Below, piece by piece: positions 43,828 to 51,926 of a stretch of DNA of 64,000 bases (its first letter is position 1; every line of letters begins with the position of its first letter). This DNA is from Bacteroidota bacterium (GTDB lineage Bacteria > Bacteroidota > JABWAT01). The notes under the pieces are model-generated. The model made no database searches. It was not told the DNA's origin and saw nothing but the letters and a program-made list of their open reading frames with translations. The translations under genes were made by a program, and so were the position numbers. The stretch spans positions 191,049-255,048 of the forward strand of contig JAIUNL010000004.1 in NCBI GenBank assembly GCA_020161835.1. Reading direction: 5' to 3'.

Positions 43828-44525
43828 AGTTGAATAGAAACGGGTTTAATAATCGTTAGTTGATCGGGTTGAACGTTGCAGCTCCAGGCCATCAGTTCAA
43901 CTCCATTATTTACAGCAACCCTGAGTTCACGTCCGTAAGCCGGATCGAGGTCATCAGCAGGGCGCCAGACAGGGCAATCTTCCCGGTTGACAAGATAAAA
44001 CATTACTGCTCTATTTCCCAACCGGACCTGCTCCTGAAGCTCAACCAGATGCTTTAGCCCACGTTCTGTAACTGAATCGGGAAAGGCTGCAATCCCGGTT
44101 TCTGCTGAGTACGTTGTATTCTTTACTTCCACAAAAACATCCGGTTTTCCGGGTTCAGAAAGAAGCAAATCAATCCGGCTGTTGGTGCCGTATTTCACTT
44201 CCCGTTTCATTGTTTGGTAATCAGCAAATTCAGGAATAAGTCCTGATGAAATGGCTTCTTCTACAAGAAAATTCGGCCGGGAAGTATTCACACCAATCCA
44301 GGATGAACCCGAATGAATCAGTTCAAGGGTAAATTTGAGTTTTCTTTCCGGATCGTCATTGGGAAGCAATGCTGCCCGTCGTCCTGATTCGAAAACCGTT
44401 TTCATTGATCCGGTATTCACACAATGGGCAGTTACTTCCCTGCCATCATCAAGCAAAACATCGGCAAAAAACCGTTTATATCTTTTGAGAAGTGTTCCGG
44501 TAACGAGCTGACGGGGAAAAATCAT
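43824..44525 (-). CDS. sfsA: SfsA family protein
   Basis: 233 residues. LLKRYKRFFADV, the NTGSMKTVF motif, SRPNFLVEEAI, the nuclease-like D-x9-ExK region (SRIDLLL to FVEVKNTTY) and PVWRPADDLDPAYG are all typical of SfsA. The family was named for effects on maltose fermentation in E. coli; a DNA-binding N-terminal OB-like part and a nuclease-like core are known, but the cellular role is unsettled. It overlaps pyrE and the thioesterase gene by 4 bp each. Confidence 0.93.
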   Translation of the reverse strand: MIFPRQLVTGTLLKRYKRFFADVLLDDGREVTAHCVNTGSMKTVFESGRRAALLPNDDPERKLKFTLELIHSGSSWIGVNTSRPNFLVEEAISSGLIPEFADYQTMKREVKYGTNSRIDLLLSEPGKPDVFVEVKNTTYSAETGIAAFPDSVTERGLKHLVELQEQVRLGNRAVMFYLVNREDCPVWRPADDLDPAYGRELRVAVNNGVELMAWSCNVQPDQLTIIKPVSIQL

Positions 44526-44983
44526 AACGGGATGGATTTTCCGGAAATGAAAAAATGTAAAACATCGTTATCATCGGGAATGAGGGTAAAACACGATTTG
44601 AATGAGTCTGGGATTGGAGTAGGTTTCCCGGTTTTTGCATCCAGATAAACCCAGTTTGTTTCCGCTTTGGCGACGACTTTTTTATCAGATTCCCGAAGAA
44701 AAAAATATTTCCGTTTTGAAGCATTCACGCCAAAATCGTGTATCCAGGTAACGTGGATGAGCATTTCACCTTCGTAGGATGGCCGGATGTACTCGATGAA
44801 GTGTGACCGGATCACCCAGGTGGTTTGCGTTTCCTGATACTTTTCAAACGACCAGCCCTGAGTTGTGGAATGCTTTGTGGCGATATCCTGCATCCATTTC
44901 AGATAAACCAGATTATTGACGTGCTTATTGGCATCAATCGTATCGGGTGTGATCAGTTTGGAGTAAAAAAAGATTCCGTCCAT
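44522..44983 (-). CDS. Hotdog-fold acyl-CoA thioesterase
   Basis: 153 residues of the 4-hydroxybenzoyl-CoA thioesterase / YbgC-like branch: DTIDANKHVNNLVYLKWMQD contains the catalytic Asp-x-x-x-His-Val-Asn region, and a later strand reads YEGEMLIHVTWIHDFG. It hydrolyses short or aromatic acyl-CoA thioesters in the cytoplasm; substrate unknown. It is first in a 4-gene coupled string with sfsA, pyrE and the barrel gene. Its upstream region holds a heptamer array starting 10 bp before the ATG. Confidence 0.88.
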   Translation of the reverse strand: MDGIFFYSKLITPDTIDANKHVNNLVYLKWMQDIATKHSTTQGWSFEKYQETQTTWVIRSHFIEYIRPSYEGEMLIHVTWIHDFGVNASKRKYFFLRESDKKVVAKAETNWVYLDAKTGKPTPIPDSFKSCFTLIPDDNDVLHFFISGKSIPL

Positions 44984-44992
44984 GAAAAACAG

Positions 44993-45020
44993 TTATAAGT
45001 TATAAGTTACAAGTGGTAAG
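44993..45020 (+). repeat. Heptamer array (TTATAAG x2, TTACAAG, TGGTAAG)
   Basis: Four units in perfect 7-bp register. The last three match the array at 24122-24142 exactly. Confidence 0.8.
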
Positions 45021-45032
45021 TTTTGCATTAAA

Positions 45033-45072
45033 AGTCCCCCTTTGAAGGGGGTACGGCGAAGCCGGGGGGATG
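45033..45072. repeat. CCCC/GGCTTCGCC intergenic repeat, simple form
   Basis: AGTCCCCCTTTGAAGGGGG, then TACGGCGAAGCCGGGGGGA. Two adjacent hairpins. It is the minimal version, on the opposite strand, of the composites at 40617 and 50150. Confidence 0.65.
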
Positions 45073-45183
45073 TTTTTATCTTTTAAGTGGTTGGTTGAAA
45101 GCGATTAGTTGTGTGTTAGACAATCCGTCCAAACCAGATTTTCCAATTATATATAAATGTTCTAAATTTGGGGATTCAATTTT

Positions 45184-45295
45184 CTACTACCTACTACCTA
45201 CTACCTACTACCTACTACCTACTACCTACTACCTACTACCTACTACCTACTACCTACTACCTACTACCTACTACCTACTACCTACTACCTACTAC
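45184..45295. repeat. Perfect 16-copy CTACTAC heptamer array
   Basis: 112 bp, exactly 16 uninterrupted copies of CTACTAC. It ends 3 bp before the stop codon (45299-45301) of the hypothetical gene at 45299-45763. A perfect array of this length should be hypervariable by slippage. A frame crossing it encodes a YYLLPTT repeat but is not considered a gene. Confidence 0.97.
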
Positions 45296-45298
45296 CCC

Positions 45299-45763
45299 TC
45301 AATTCAACTTCAAAATCAAATCCTGAATCCGGCTGATTTGCTGTTCTTTTCTTGTTTTCAGTCGTTCGTAATGAATACTCTGGGCAATGGTTTCTGAGTA
45401 GGAAAGATGAAGATAAATGGCACCAAGTGTTTTATTATTTTCAAGCAGCATGTTCACGAGGTGGGTTCTGAGGTGATATTCTGAAGGAAGATCTGCTTCA
45501 ACTTTAAAAGGTTTGTAAGCCGGCTTATCAATCTGATTGCTTGCCAGTTCAATATCAAGCTGCAATCCGTCTGCTTCCTGTTCTTTTAAAAGTTCACGTG
45601 TTACATCCTGAAGGAAATTATACTTGATAATGGGGATGAGGAGTTTGTAAATATCCGTGTTTTCATGTTCCATCTGCCATGCATTGCGGAAATAATCTTC
45701 CGTACGGTTTTTTTCAAGCAAACCTGGCAACCAGGATTTAAGCGTATCGAGGAATCCCGACAT
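45299..45763 (-). CDS. Hypothetical protein, helical
   Basis: 154 residues, not recognised. Helix-rich and charged: SGFLDTLKSWLPGLLEK at the N-terminus, DVTRELLKEQEADGLQ, and a C-terminal helix ERLKTRKEQQISRIQDLI. No signal peptide, membrane helix or Cys/His motif, so it is probably cytoplasmic. An AAGGAGA site precedes the ATG. It stands between repeat-filled gaps on both sides, with no evident operon partner. Coding status is supported by length, ribosome-binding site and amino-acid composition. Confidence 0.7.
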   Translation of the reverse strand: MSGFLDTLKSWLPGLLEKNRTEDYFRNAWQMEHENTDIYKLLIPIIKYNFLQDVTRELLKEQEADGLQLDIELASNQIDKPAYKPFKVEADLPSEYHLRTHLVNMLLENNKTLGAIYLHLSYSETIAQSIHYERLKTRKEQQISRIQDLILKLN

Positions 45764-45837
45764 AAGTTCTCCTTTTAAAGATGCAAAGTTACTAAAATTT
45801 ACGCCAATTAAGCATTAAGCTACGGTTAAAGGAAAGG

Positions 45838-45865
45838 TTACGGGTCACAGATTACGGGTCACGGG
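45838..45865 (+). repeat. Heptamer array (TTACGGG/TCACGGG), four units
   Basis: TTACGGG, TCACAGA, TTACGGG, TCACGGG in register. It faces the inverted array at 45941-45968. Confidence 0.8.
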
Positions 45866-45940
45866 AAAAATGCACTTACCAATATTATGAAACCATTTCG
45901 TGTAAAGACAAAAAACCATGAAATAGTTATTTTGAATTTT

Positions 45941-45968
45941 GTAACCCGTGATACGTAACCCGTAACCA
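45941..45968. repeat. Heptamer array (GTAACCC type), four units
   Basis: GTAACCC, GTGATAC, GTAACCC, GTAACCA; the minus strand reads TTACGGG-like units, opposite to 45838-45865. It ends 1 bp before the priA stop codon. Confidence 0.8.
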
Positions 45969-45969
45969 A

Positions 45970-48381
45970 TCACGCAGGTTCAACATCAATAATCAGCCGG
46001 GAGGATTTCGGCCAGGATCTTGCCGTTACCTGAAGCTGATGCAGAAACGGTGTGAGATCCCGTGTTACCGGGAATTCTCTGGGGATAAATAGTAAAACCT
46101 GCTGCCGGTACCAACCACCCACTTTATCAACTGCCGGTGCTGCCGGACCTCGAACCCAATCCCTGTTAAATCTGGAAGAAAGTGCAACCGCCACTTCACC
46201 GACTTTTGCAAAAGCTTCTGATTCGGTTTTTGCTTTCACTTCAAACTGAACCATTCTCTGAAACGGCGGATAACTGAGTTCCTTCCGGCTGTCAATTTCC
46301 TGACGGTAGTAACCTGCAAAATCATGGTTGATCACATGTTGAAACAACGGGAATTCCGGGTGGTACGTTTGAATAATCACTTCACCGGTGAGTTTTCCAC
46401 GGCCTGAACGGCCGGCAACCTGAGCCATCAGCTGAAATGTTCTTTCGGATGCGCGGAAGTCCGGCATCAGCATTCCCATATCGGCATTCACGACTCCAAC
46501 CAACGTCACGTGGTGGAAATCGAGTCCTTTGGCAATCATTTGCGTTCCGAGCAGAATCGAAGCCGGATGTTTTTTGAATTCTTTAAGCAGATTATCGTGA
46601 GCTGATTTTGTTGATGTGGTGTCCTGATCCATCCGGATCACAGGCGTTCCGGGGAAGTTTTCCTTCAGAAAATCTTCAACCTGCTGTGTACCGTAACCCA
46701 CGGGCTTCAAACTAAACGATCTGCATTTCGGACAGGTATCCACAGGCCGGGCAGTGAATCCGCAATAATGACACCTCATATTCCGGGTGCGCTGATGCCA
46801 GGTCAGCGAAATCGAACAATCAGGACATTCGTGAACCCATCCGCAATCCCCGCATTCCACGTAATTGGAATATCCGCGGCGGTTCTGAAGTAAAATCACA
46901 CCCTGCCCGTCTGCCAGCCGTTTTCTGATGGCATCCATCAACGTGGGTGCAACCGGACCGTTAAATGGCCGGTTTTTCCGTTCTTCACGCATATTCAGGA
47001 TTTTTACTTTCGGAAGGGTGGCATCATCTGCCCGTTCTTTGAGCGTGATGAGCTGATATTTCCCTTCTTCCGCCAGGTAAAAAGATTCAAAAGAAGGTGT
47101 TGCACTTCCCAGAATAACCGGACATTTATTCATCCACGCCCGGTAAATGGCAGCATCTTTTGCAGAATATCGGGGAGCCGGTTCAAATTGTTTGTAGGAA
47201 GATTCATGTTCCTCATCCACAATAATGATCCCCAGATTTTTCAACGGAGCAAACAGCGCAGACCGGGGTCCGATGACAATTTTAAATTCACCGCTGAGAA
47301 TCCGTTTCCAGGTGAGAAACCGTTCTGAATCATTTTTTCTCGAGTGGATGACGCCGATTTTGGTTCCGAAATGGCGTTCAAAACGGGAGACCGTTTGAGG
47401 CGTCAGGGCAATTTCTGGAACGAGGATAAGTCCGGTTTTCCCGGTTTGAAGAACTTCACGTAATGCTTCGATGTAAAGATGGGTTTTCCCTGATCCGGTC
47501 ACACCAAAAAGCAGCATTGGGCGGAATCCACCTGCCTTGATATTTGCCTGGATCTGACGCCAGGCCACATTTTGCTCTTCGGTGAAAGTGATGGAATCTG
47601 TTGGTGGCAAAAACGGAATGTCGGTTGTTGAAACCAGATGAAATTCTCTGATCAGAACTCCGGCATCCATAAATTTTTTCATAAATCCGGCAGTTAAACC
47701 AAACTCCGCACTAACCGGAGACTCCAAAACTCCTTTTTGAAGCTGAGTCTGATGGTCACTCAGCCAGGTTTTAAATTGTCTTTGTTTGGGTGACCGAAGC
47801 TGAATCTGGTCAAGCTTTTCAAAATCTCCGGCCTTCCAGTATTCAGCCTTCACTTTTTTCTGATGACTCTCGGTGATAAGTTCTTCTTCCTTCAGAAATC
47901 CCTGAGAAGTAAGATCTTTCAACCCTTTATAAAAAAGCTGTTTATCCTTAATCAACCGGTTCAGTTTGGCTTTATCCCACTCTTTTTCATCCCGGAAATG
48001 ACGAAGAATTGCATGCGACCAGTCCAGTTCACTTTCCGGTTCTCTGATCAGGGTGATTTTGGTGCGGGATTTCGAAACGAGTTCGGCAGGAAAAAAAGCC
48101 TGCAGCACTTCACCTAATGTGGCCTGATAATACTCAGAAATCCACCGGGCAAAAGTGAGTTGTTCATCGGTAAAAATGGGTTCTTCATCCAAAACGGACT
48201 GAATCATTTTTAACGGTGTTGTTGGTTCTTCCAACCGGATTCCCGTAACGTAGCCGACCAGTGTCTGACGACCAAACGGAACAACAACCCGCTGACCGGG
48301 CTGCAAATGTCCGGCATGGGTTCCGGGCAGGAAATCATAGTCAGACTGAACCGGAATGGGAATGGAAACCTGAATGATCAT
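45970..48381 (-). CDS. priA: Primosomal protein N' (replication restart helicase)
   Basis: 803 residues, full length. Walker A GVTGSGKT, DEEH box IIVDEEHESSYKQ, a zinc-binding Cys cluster (CGDCGWVHECPDCS, CHYCG, CPKC), helicase motifs GTQMIAKGLDFHHV and QVAGRSGRG. It reloads the replicative helicase at stalled or D-loop structures and restarts replication. It is 3 bp downstream of the DCC-family gene on the same strand. No truncation is seen. Confidence 0.97.
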   Translation of the reverse strand: MIIQVSIPIPVQSDYDFLPGTHAGHLQPGQRVVVPFGRQTLVGYVTGIRLEEPTTPLKMIQSVLDEEPIFTDEQLTFARWISEYYQATLGEVLQAFFPAELVSKSRTKITLIREPESELDWSHAILRHFRDEKEWDKAKLNRLIKDKQLFYKGLKDLTSQGFLKEEELITESHQKKVKAEYWKAGDFEKLDQIQLRSPKQRQFKTWLSDHQTQLQKGVLESPVSAEFGLTAGFMKKFMDAGVLIREFHLVSTTDIPFLPPTDSITFTEEQNVAWRQIQANIKAGGFRPMLLFGVTGSGKTHLYIEALREVLQTGKTGLILVPEIALTPQTVSRFERHFGTKIGVIHSRKNDSERFLTWKRILSGEFKIVIGPRSALFAPLKNLGIIIVDEEHESSYKQFEPAPRYSAKDAAIYRAWMNKCPVILGSATPSFESFYLAEEGKYQLITLKERADDATLPKVKILNMREERKNRPFNGPVAPTLMDAIRKRLADGQGVILLQNRRGYSNYVECGDCGWVHECPDCSISLTWHQRTRNMRCHYCGFTARPVDTCPKCRSFSLKPVGYGTQQVEDFLKENFPGTPVIRMDQDTTSTKSAHDNLLKEFKKHPASILLGTQMIAKGLDFHHVTLVGVVNADMGMLMPDFRASERTFQLMAQVAGRSGRGKLTGEVIIQTYHPEFPLFQHVINHDFAGYYRQEIDSRKELSYPPFQRMVQFEVKAKTESEAFAKVGEVAVALSSRFNRDWVRGPAAPAVDKVGGWYRQQVLLFIPREFPVTRDLTPFLHQLQVTARSWPKSSRLIIDVEPA

Positions 48382-48384
48382 GAA

Positions 48385-48771
48385 TTAACCAAGAAAACGA
48401 TCTGAGTGAATGGAATCCGGCAGGATGCAGGATTCATATTTCCCGAACCAGCGATACCGGTTCCGGGCAACAAAGTTATAAATTCCGTCAGTTATAAACC
48501 CGGGCAAAAGTTGAAAAATCAGAAAAATCAGCCAGAATCCGCCCAGATAACGCAGGATTCTGAAAACGGCTTTTGAACGGATTAAAACTTCAGAACCTTC
48601 GGCCCAGACAACTGAATCAGCTTTAAAAACGTCGGGATTGTGACTTTTTATTTTTTCTGCAGTTTGTCCCTGAAGCGGGGCAAAGACCAGTTTCTTCTTC
48701 CTGTCGAACCGCAGAATAAACCTGACAAAGAAATGGCAGGTTGGGCATTCACCGTCATAGAATAGAATCAT
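48385..48771 (-). CDS. DCC-family thiol-disulfide oxidoreductase (DUF393)
   Basis: 128 residues. It starts with the defining FYDGECPTCHFFVRF motif (D-x-x-C-x-x-C), followed by FDRKKKLVFAPLQG, and has the C-terminal RNRYRWFGKYESC typical of the family. It has a thioredoxin-like fold with presumed redox activity; no physiological substrate is established. A hydrophobic stretch (GFWLIFLIFQLLPGFITDG) could associate with the membrane. It is coupled to priA (3-bp gap), with no functional link known. Confidence 0.9.
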   Translation of the reverse strand: MILFYDGECPTCHFFVRFILRFDRKKKLVFAPLQGQTAEKIKSHNPDVFKADSVVWAEGSEVLIRSKAVFRILRYLGGFWLIFLIFQLLPGFITDGIYNFVARNRYRWFGKYESCILPDSIHSDRFLG

Positions 48772-48775
48772 AGGG

Positions 48776-48810
48776 GAAGAAGGTAGAAGTTAGGAGATAG
48801 AAGTTAGAAT
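48776..48810 (+). repeat. Heptamer array (TTAGAAG variants), five units
   Basis: GAAGAAG, GTAGAAG, TTAGGAG, ATAGAAG, TTAGAAT in 7-bp register, starting 4 bp upstream of the DCC gene's start codon. Confidence 0.75.
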
Positions 48811-48821
48811 AATCCGATGTC

Positions 48822-48865
48822 ATCCCGGACTTAGCCTGCCCCGAACGCTTTCGGGGATCCGGGAT
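48822..48865. repeat. Nested hairpin repeat (ATCCCGGA...TCCGGGAT with inner CCCCGAACGCTTTCGGGG)
   Basis: The outer 8-bp stem at 48822-48829 / 48858-48865 encloses the CCCCGAA hairpin module (48839-48856), preceded by TAGCCTG. Confidence 0.65.
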
Positions 48866-48910
48866 CCATCCAAAGTATTTTTATGGTGTTTTAGGGATGT
48901 ATTTAAGGTT

Positions 48911-49065
48911 GTCATTCCCGCGAAGGCGGGAATCCAGAATGGGTCATTTTTACTGAACTTAAATATCCACAAAATATTATAGGTACTTGATTCCAAGCAC
49001 CATAGTTCAATTTGGAAAAATATCTCTGAATAAAATACTGGATTCCCGCCTTCGCGGGAATGACA
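48911..49065. repeat. Inverted pair of dRS3-like repeats enclosing about 100 bp
   Basis: One copy of the GTCATTCCCGCGAAGG repeat at 48911-48937 faces its reverse complement at 49039-49065. The intervening 101 bp carries no gene. The pair has a MITE-like appearance. Confidence 0.6.
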
Positions 49066-49087
49066 CCCCAAAAACCAATCCCAACCC

Positions 49088-49948
49088 CTACTTTTTCTTG
49101 CTGTAAGTAAACAGAAAATCTTTTTCTTCAGCAGTCAAACCGGCATACCCTTTATCCGCAATTTTGTCAAGAATTTCATCAAGACGCTGAGACTCTGTCT
49201 GTGGTTTTGCGGTTTTGGTTTCTTCGTAAAAATCGTAAACCTTGGCTCCGCCCGGAGGTGCTTTTGCTGCAGGTGGAGAATTCAGTGAATTGGTAAACTT
49301 TTTCCACAACCGGCCAAAGTCACCACCTTTTTGCCAGTATTTGATCATGATAAATCCAAAAATCATCCCGCCAAGATGGGCAAAGTGAGCAATTCCCGAA
49401 TTTGCACGGGTTAATCCGCTGAAAAGTTCAATTCCGCCATAAATCAGAACGAAATATTTTGCCGGCATCGGAATCAGCAGAGAGACAAAAATGATCCGGT
49501 TCGGGAACATCATTCCGAAGGCAAGCAGAATTCCATAAACTGAGCCTGAAGCACCAACTGTTGGGGCACCCGATCCTTCAAGCATCTGAATACCGAGATG
49601 TAAAACCCCGGCACCGATTCCTGTTACCATGTAATAAGTGAGAAACCGTTTGCTTCCCCAGTAATTTTCGAGTTCAACACCAAACATCCAGAGACCAATC
49701 ATGTTAAAAAGAATGTGGAAGAATCCGCCATGCATAAACATGTAAGTCACCAATTGCCAGGGCATGAAAAGTCCCGAATCAAGTGGCCAGAGCGCAAAAT
49801 ATACAGTAAGAAAGTTATTGCTGTTTTCGCCGAAAAGAATATAAGTCAGCAGAAAAACGATGACGTTTATAATCAGCAGATTTTTGATTACAGGTGGCAT
49901 ATAGGTAAATCCGCCACCCATTGGGTTATAAGGATCTTGAAAACTCAT
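49088..49948 (-). CDS. Rhomboid-family intramembrane serine protease
   Basis: 286 residues. Six membrane helices with the rhomboid signatures MFMHGGFFHILFNMIGL, GASGSVYG (Ser134, nucleophile) and HFAHLGG (His191, base). The C-terminal tail of about 85 residues is soluble and charged, with a helix (LDEILDKIADKGYAGLTAEEKDFL) resembling a common FCB rhomboid tail. It cleaves membrane-spanning substrates within the inner membrane; the substrate is unknown. It is monocistronic between repeat-rich gaps. Confidence 0.93.
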   Translation of the reverse strand: MSFQDPYNPMGGGFTYMPPVIKNLLIINVIVFLLTYILFGENSNNFLTVYFALWPLDSGLFMPWQLVTYMFMHGGFFHILFNMIGLWMFGVELENYWGSKRFLTYYMVTGIGAGVLHLGIQMLEGSGAPTVGASGSVYGILLAFGMMFPNRIIFVSLLIPMPAKYFVLIYGGIELFSGLTRANSGIAHFAHLGGMIFGFIMIKYWQKGGDFGRLWKKFTNSLNSPPAAKAPPGGAKVYDFYEETKTAKPQTESQRLDEILDKIADKGYAGLTAEEKDFLFTYSKKK

Positions 49949-50062
49949 AAATTCAACACTTTAAAAATTGGTTTGCTAATCTGCAGAACAACAGATTGGG
50001 GTGAAAAGATTCAATATGTTAAAAATGCCGGATTTTGGTGAGAAAAGAAAGGGGGAAAACAA

Positions 50063-50090
50063 GTGATATTGGTCAGTGGTAAGTGATTAA
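50063..50090 (+). repeat. Heptamer-like stretch (TGGTCAG TGGTAAG TGATTAA)
   Basis: Three clear units in 7-bp register at 50070-50090, with one weaker unit before. It stands just beyond the pgk terminator. Confidence 0.45.
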
Positions 50091-50091
50091 C

Positions 50092-50137
50092 AAAAAAGGA
50101 TCGTCTCCCCGGCAAAAAGCCATGAAAACGATCCTTT
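50092..50137 (-). terminator. Rho-independent terminator of pgk
   Basis: AAAGGATCGT (50095-50104) pairs with ACGATCCTTT (50128-50137), with an inner GGC/GCC hairpin; the minus strand continues into TTTTTTG. It lies 130 bp past the pgk stop, so the transcript has a long repeat-filled 3' end. Confidence 0.8.
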
Positions 50138-50149
50138 GAAAATTCAGAA

Positions 50150-50220
50150 ACCACCCCGTCCCGTTGGGACACCCCCCGAAAGTGTTCGGGACAGGCTCTC
50201 CTTTAGAAAAGGAGGGGAAT
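50150..50220. repeat. CCCC composite repeat with CCCGAA hairpin module
   Basis: ACCACCCCGTCCCGTTGGGAC, here split as ACCACCCCGTCC plus CGTTGGGAC, then CCCGAAAGTGTTCGGG (50175-50190), CAGGCTCTCC and a CTCCTTT...AAAGGAG hairpin. Second copy of the 40617-40683 composite. Confidence 0.7.
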
Positions 50221-50223
50221 CAT

Positions 50224-50266
50224 CATACTTACCACATATCACGTATCACATATCACTCTTACCTGG
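50224..50266 (-). repeat. Heptamer array (TGATATG/TGATACG type)
   Basis: Plus-strand units CATACTT, ACCACAT, ATCACGT, ATCACAT, ATCACTC, TTACCTG in 7-bp register; the minus strand reads TGATATG, TGATACG, TGATATG, TGGTAAG. It abuts the pgk stop codon. Confidence 0.75.
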
Positions 50267-51460
50267 TCACTTATCCGTCAGGGCAGCAACGCCGGGAAGT
50301 ACTTTTCCTTCAAGGAATTCGAGGGAAGCACCGCCACCGGTTGAAACGTGCGAAACCTGATCATCAAGTCCGGCCTGAGCAATAGCTGCAGCACTGTCAC
50401 CGCCGCCTATAATAGTAGTAGCACCGGTTTTGGTGATATCAGCAAGTGCCTGTGCAATAGCAAACGTTCCTTTTGCAAAATTCGGCATTTCGAAAACGCC
50501 GGCAGGTCCGTTCCAAACCACAGTTTTTGCTTTTGCCAGCACATCCTGGATTTGCTTGATCGTATCAGGTCCGATATCCAATCCCATCCATCCGTCAGGA
50601 ATTTCAGTAGCTTTTACCACTTTAAAATTTGCATCATTCTTGAATTCATCGGCAACAACCACATCAACCGGAAGCATGATCGTTTTACCTTTTGCTTTTG
50701 CTTCAGCAAGAAGTGATTTAGCAAGTTCAATTTTATCTTCTTCAACAAGAGATTTTCCAACGTTCAGACCCATTGCCTTGTAAAAAGTAAAAATCATTCC
50801 ACCACCGACGAAAATGGTTTCAACTTTATCAAACAGGTTCTGAATCACATCAATTTTACCGGAAATTTTCGATCCGCCCAGAATCGCAACAAACGGACGA
50901 ACCGGTTTTTCAACAGCTTCACCCAAATATTTCAGTTCTTTGGCAATCAGATATCCCGAAGCACTTTGTTTGAAATAATGAGTTACGCCTTCTGTTGAAG
51001 CATGCGCACGGTGGGCAGTTCCGAATGCATCGTTCACATAAACATCACCATAGGAAGCGAGTGTTTTTGCAAATTCTGCATCGTTTCCTTCTTCCATTTT
51101 GTAGAAACGAAGGTTTTCGAGCAGCAGAACTTCACCGGGTTTCAGTGCAGCAGCCTGAGCTTTTGCATCGTCACCAATGCAATCTTCAGCAAATTTCACG
51201 GTTAGACCCAGCAATTTGGAGAGGTGAACCTGAACAGGTTTCAGGCTGTATTTCAGATCTTTCTTTTCTTTCGGACGGCCAAGGTGACTCATCAGAATGG
51301 CAGATCCGCCTTCTTTGAGGATTTTTTTAATGGTCGGAAGGGATTCAACGATACGACGGTCATCGGTAATGGCAAGGTTTTCATCGAGGGGAACGTTATA
51401 ATCCACCCGGACCAGCACTTTTTTACCTTTGAGTTGCAGATCATCAATGGTTAGTTTCAT
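50267..51460 (-). CDS. pgk: Phosphoglycerate kinase
   Basis: 397 residues. [11 protein letters not shown] (3-PG binding), [42 protein letters not shown] and [10 protein letters not shown] are all present and complete. It transfers phosphate between 1,3-bisphosphoglycerate and ADP in glycolysis and gluconeogenesis. The start is supported by AGGAG 7 bp upstream. It is monocistronic; the last codons and stop merge into a heptamer array and the transcript ends at the hairpin around 50092-50137. Confidence 0.97.
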   Translation of the reverse strand: MKLTIDDLQLKGKKVLVRVDYNVPLDENLAITDDRRIVESLPTIKKILKEGGSAILMSHLGRPKEKKDLKYSLKPVQVHLSKLLGLTVKFAEDCIGDDAKAQAAALKPGEVLLLENLRFYKMEEGNDAEFAKTLASYGDVYVNDAFGTAHRAHASTEGVTHYFKQSASGYLIAKELKYLGEAVEKPVRPFVAILGGSKISGKIDVIQNLFDKVETIFVGGGMIFTFYKAMGLNVGKSLVEEDKIELAKSLLAEAKAKGKTIMLPVDVVVADEFKNDANFKVVKATEIPDGWMGLDIGPDTIKQIQDVLAKAKTVVWNGPAGVFEMPNFAKGTFAIAQALADITKTGATTIIGGGDSAAAIAQAGLDDQVSHVSTGGGASLEFLEGKVLPGVAALTDK

Positions 51461-51577
51461 CAGATTTCTCCTGTTTCAGATTAAAATTGTGGCGTGAAGG
51501 TACGGAAATTCAGTGAAAAAGATAAATACAACGACATCTGAAAAAGGGGATTAACTGAAGTCTAATTTTTTTATTGG

Positions 51578-51642
51578 TTACGGGTCACGGATGACGGGTA
51601 ACGGGAAAATGCATAATTTTAAATTTTGAATTTTTAATTGGG
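51578..51642 (+). repeat. Two adjoining heptamer arrays (TTACGGG type, then AATTTTA type)
   Basis: TTACGGG, TCACGGA, TGACGGG, TAACGGG (51578-51605), then after 9 bp AATTTTA, AATTTTG, AATTTTT, AATTGGG (51615-51642). Different base composition, same period. Confidence 0.8.
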
Positions 51643-51833
51643 GTTTAACCGTTAATAAATAATTTCACCATTTTCTTTATTTACAGGTGTCACCAATAAT
51701 GCTTTTTGATTTTTTCTTTATTGGTGGCAGTTGCTGGTTAAGTTTTGTTCTGTTTTCTTTACTAAAGAATGATTGGTATAGATTTTTTGTCTTTCCATTC
51801 AAAATTTATAATTCTCCTCTCTGCTCTGCCTTC

Positions 51834-51868
51834 ATCATTCAAAATTTAAAATTCATAATTCATAATTC
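51834..51868. repeat. Heptamer array (ATAATTC/AAAATTC type), five units
   Basis: ATCATTC, AAAATTT, AAAATTC, ATAATTC, ATAATTC in register; two related units occur at 51801-51814. The gap 51461-51926 also holds a 9-bp inverted repeat, CACCAATAA (51691) with TTATTGGTG (51718). No gene is seen in it. Confidence 0.75.
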
Positions 51869-51926
51869 TGCAGCCTTGCTTCCTCCCTTCCTTTTTTCCG
51901 AACTTAGTAAAAAGCAGGAGCAAAAC

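Noticed and set aside
42561..44983. Thioesterase-sfsA-pyrE-barrel string as a novel functional system
   Set aside because: The 4-bp overlaps indicate co-transcription, but the proteins have unrelated known or presumed roles and ordinary sequences.
45184..45295. CRISPR-like direct repeat array
   Set aside because: Units are contiguous 7-mers without spacers, and no cas genes are in the window.
45095..45397. Open frame on the plus strand encoding a repeated YYLLPTT peptide
   Set aside because: It is produced by translating the CTACTAC array. No ribosome-binding site, and it runs into the hypothetical gene on the other strand.
48911..49065. Complete insertion sequence
   Set aside because: No transposase frame lies between the inverted repeats; only about 100 bp is enclosed.
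51687..51926. N-terminal extension of the AlkD-like protein
   Set aside because: The segment is Phe/Leu-rich, crosses heptamer arrays and lacks a ribosome-binding site. AGGAG before 51927 supports the shorter form.
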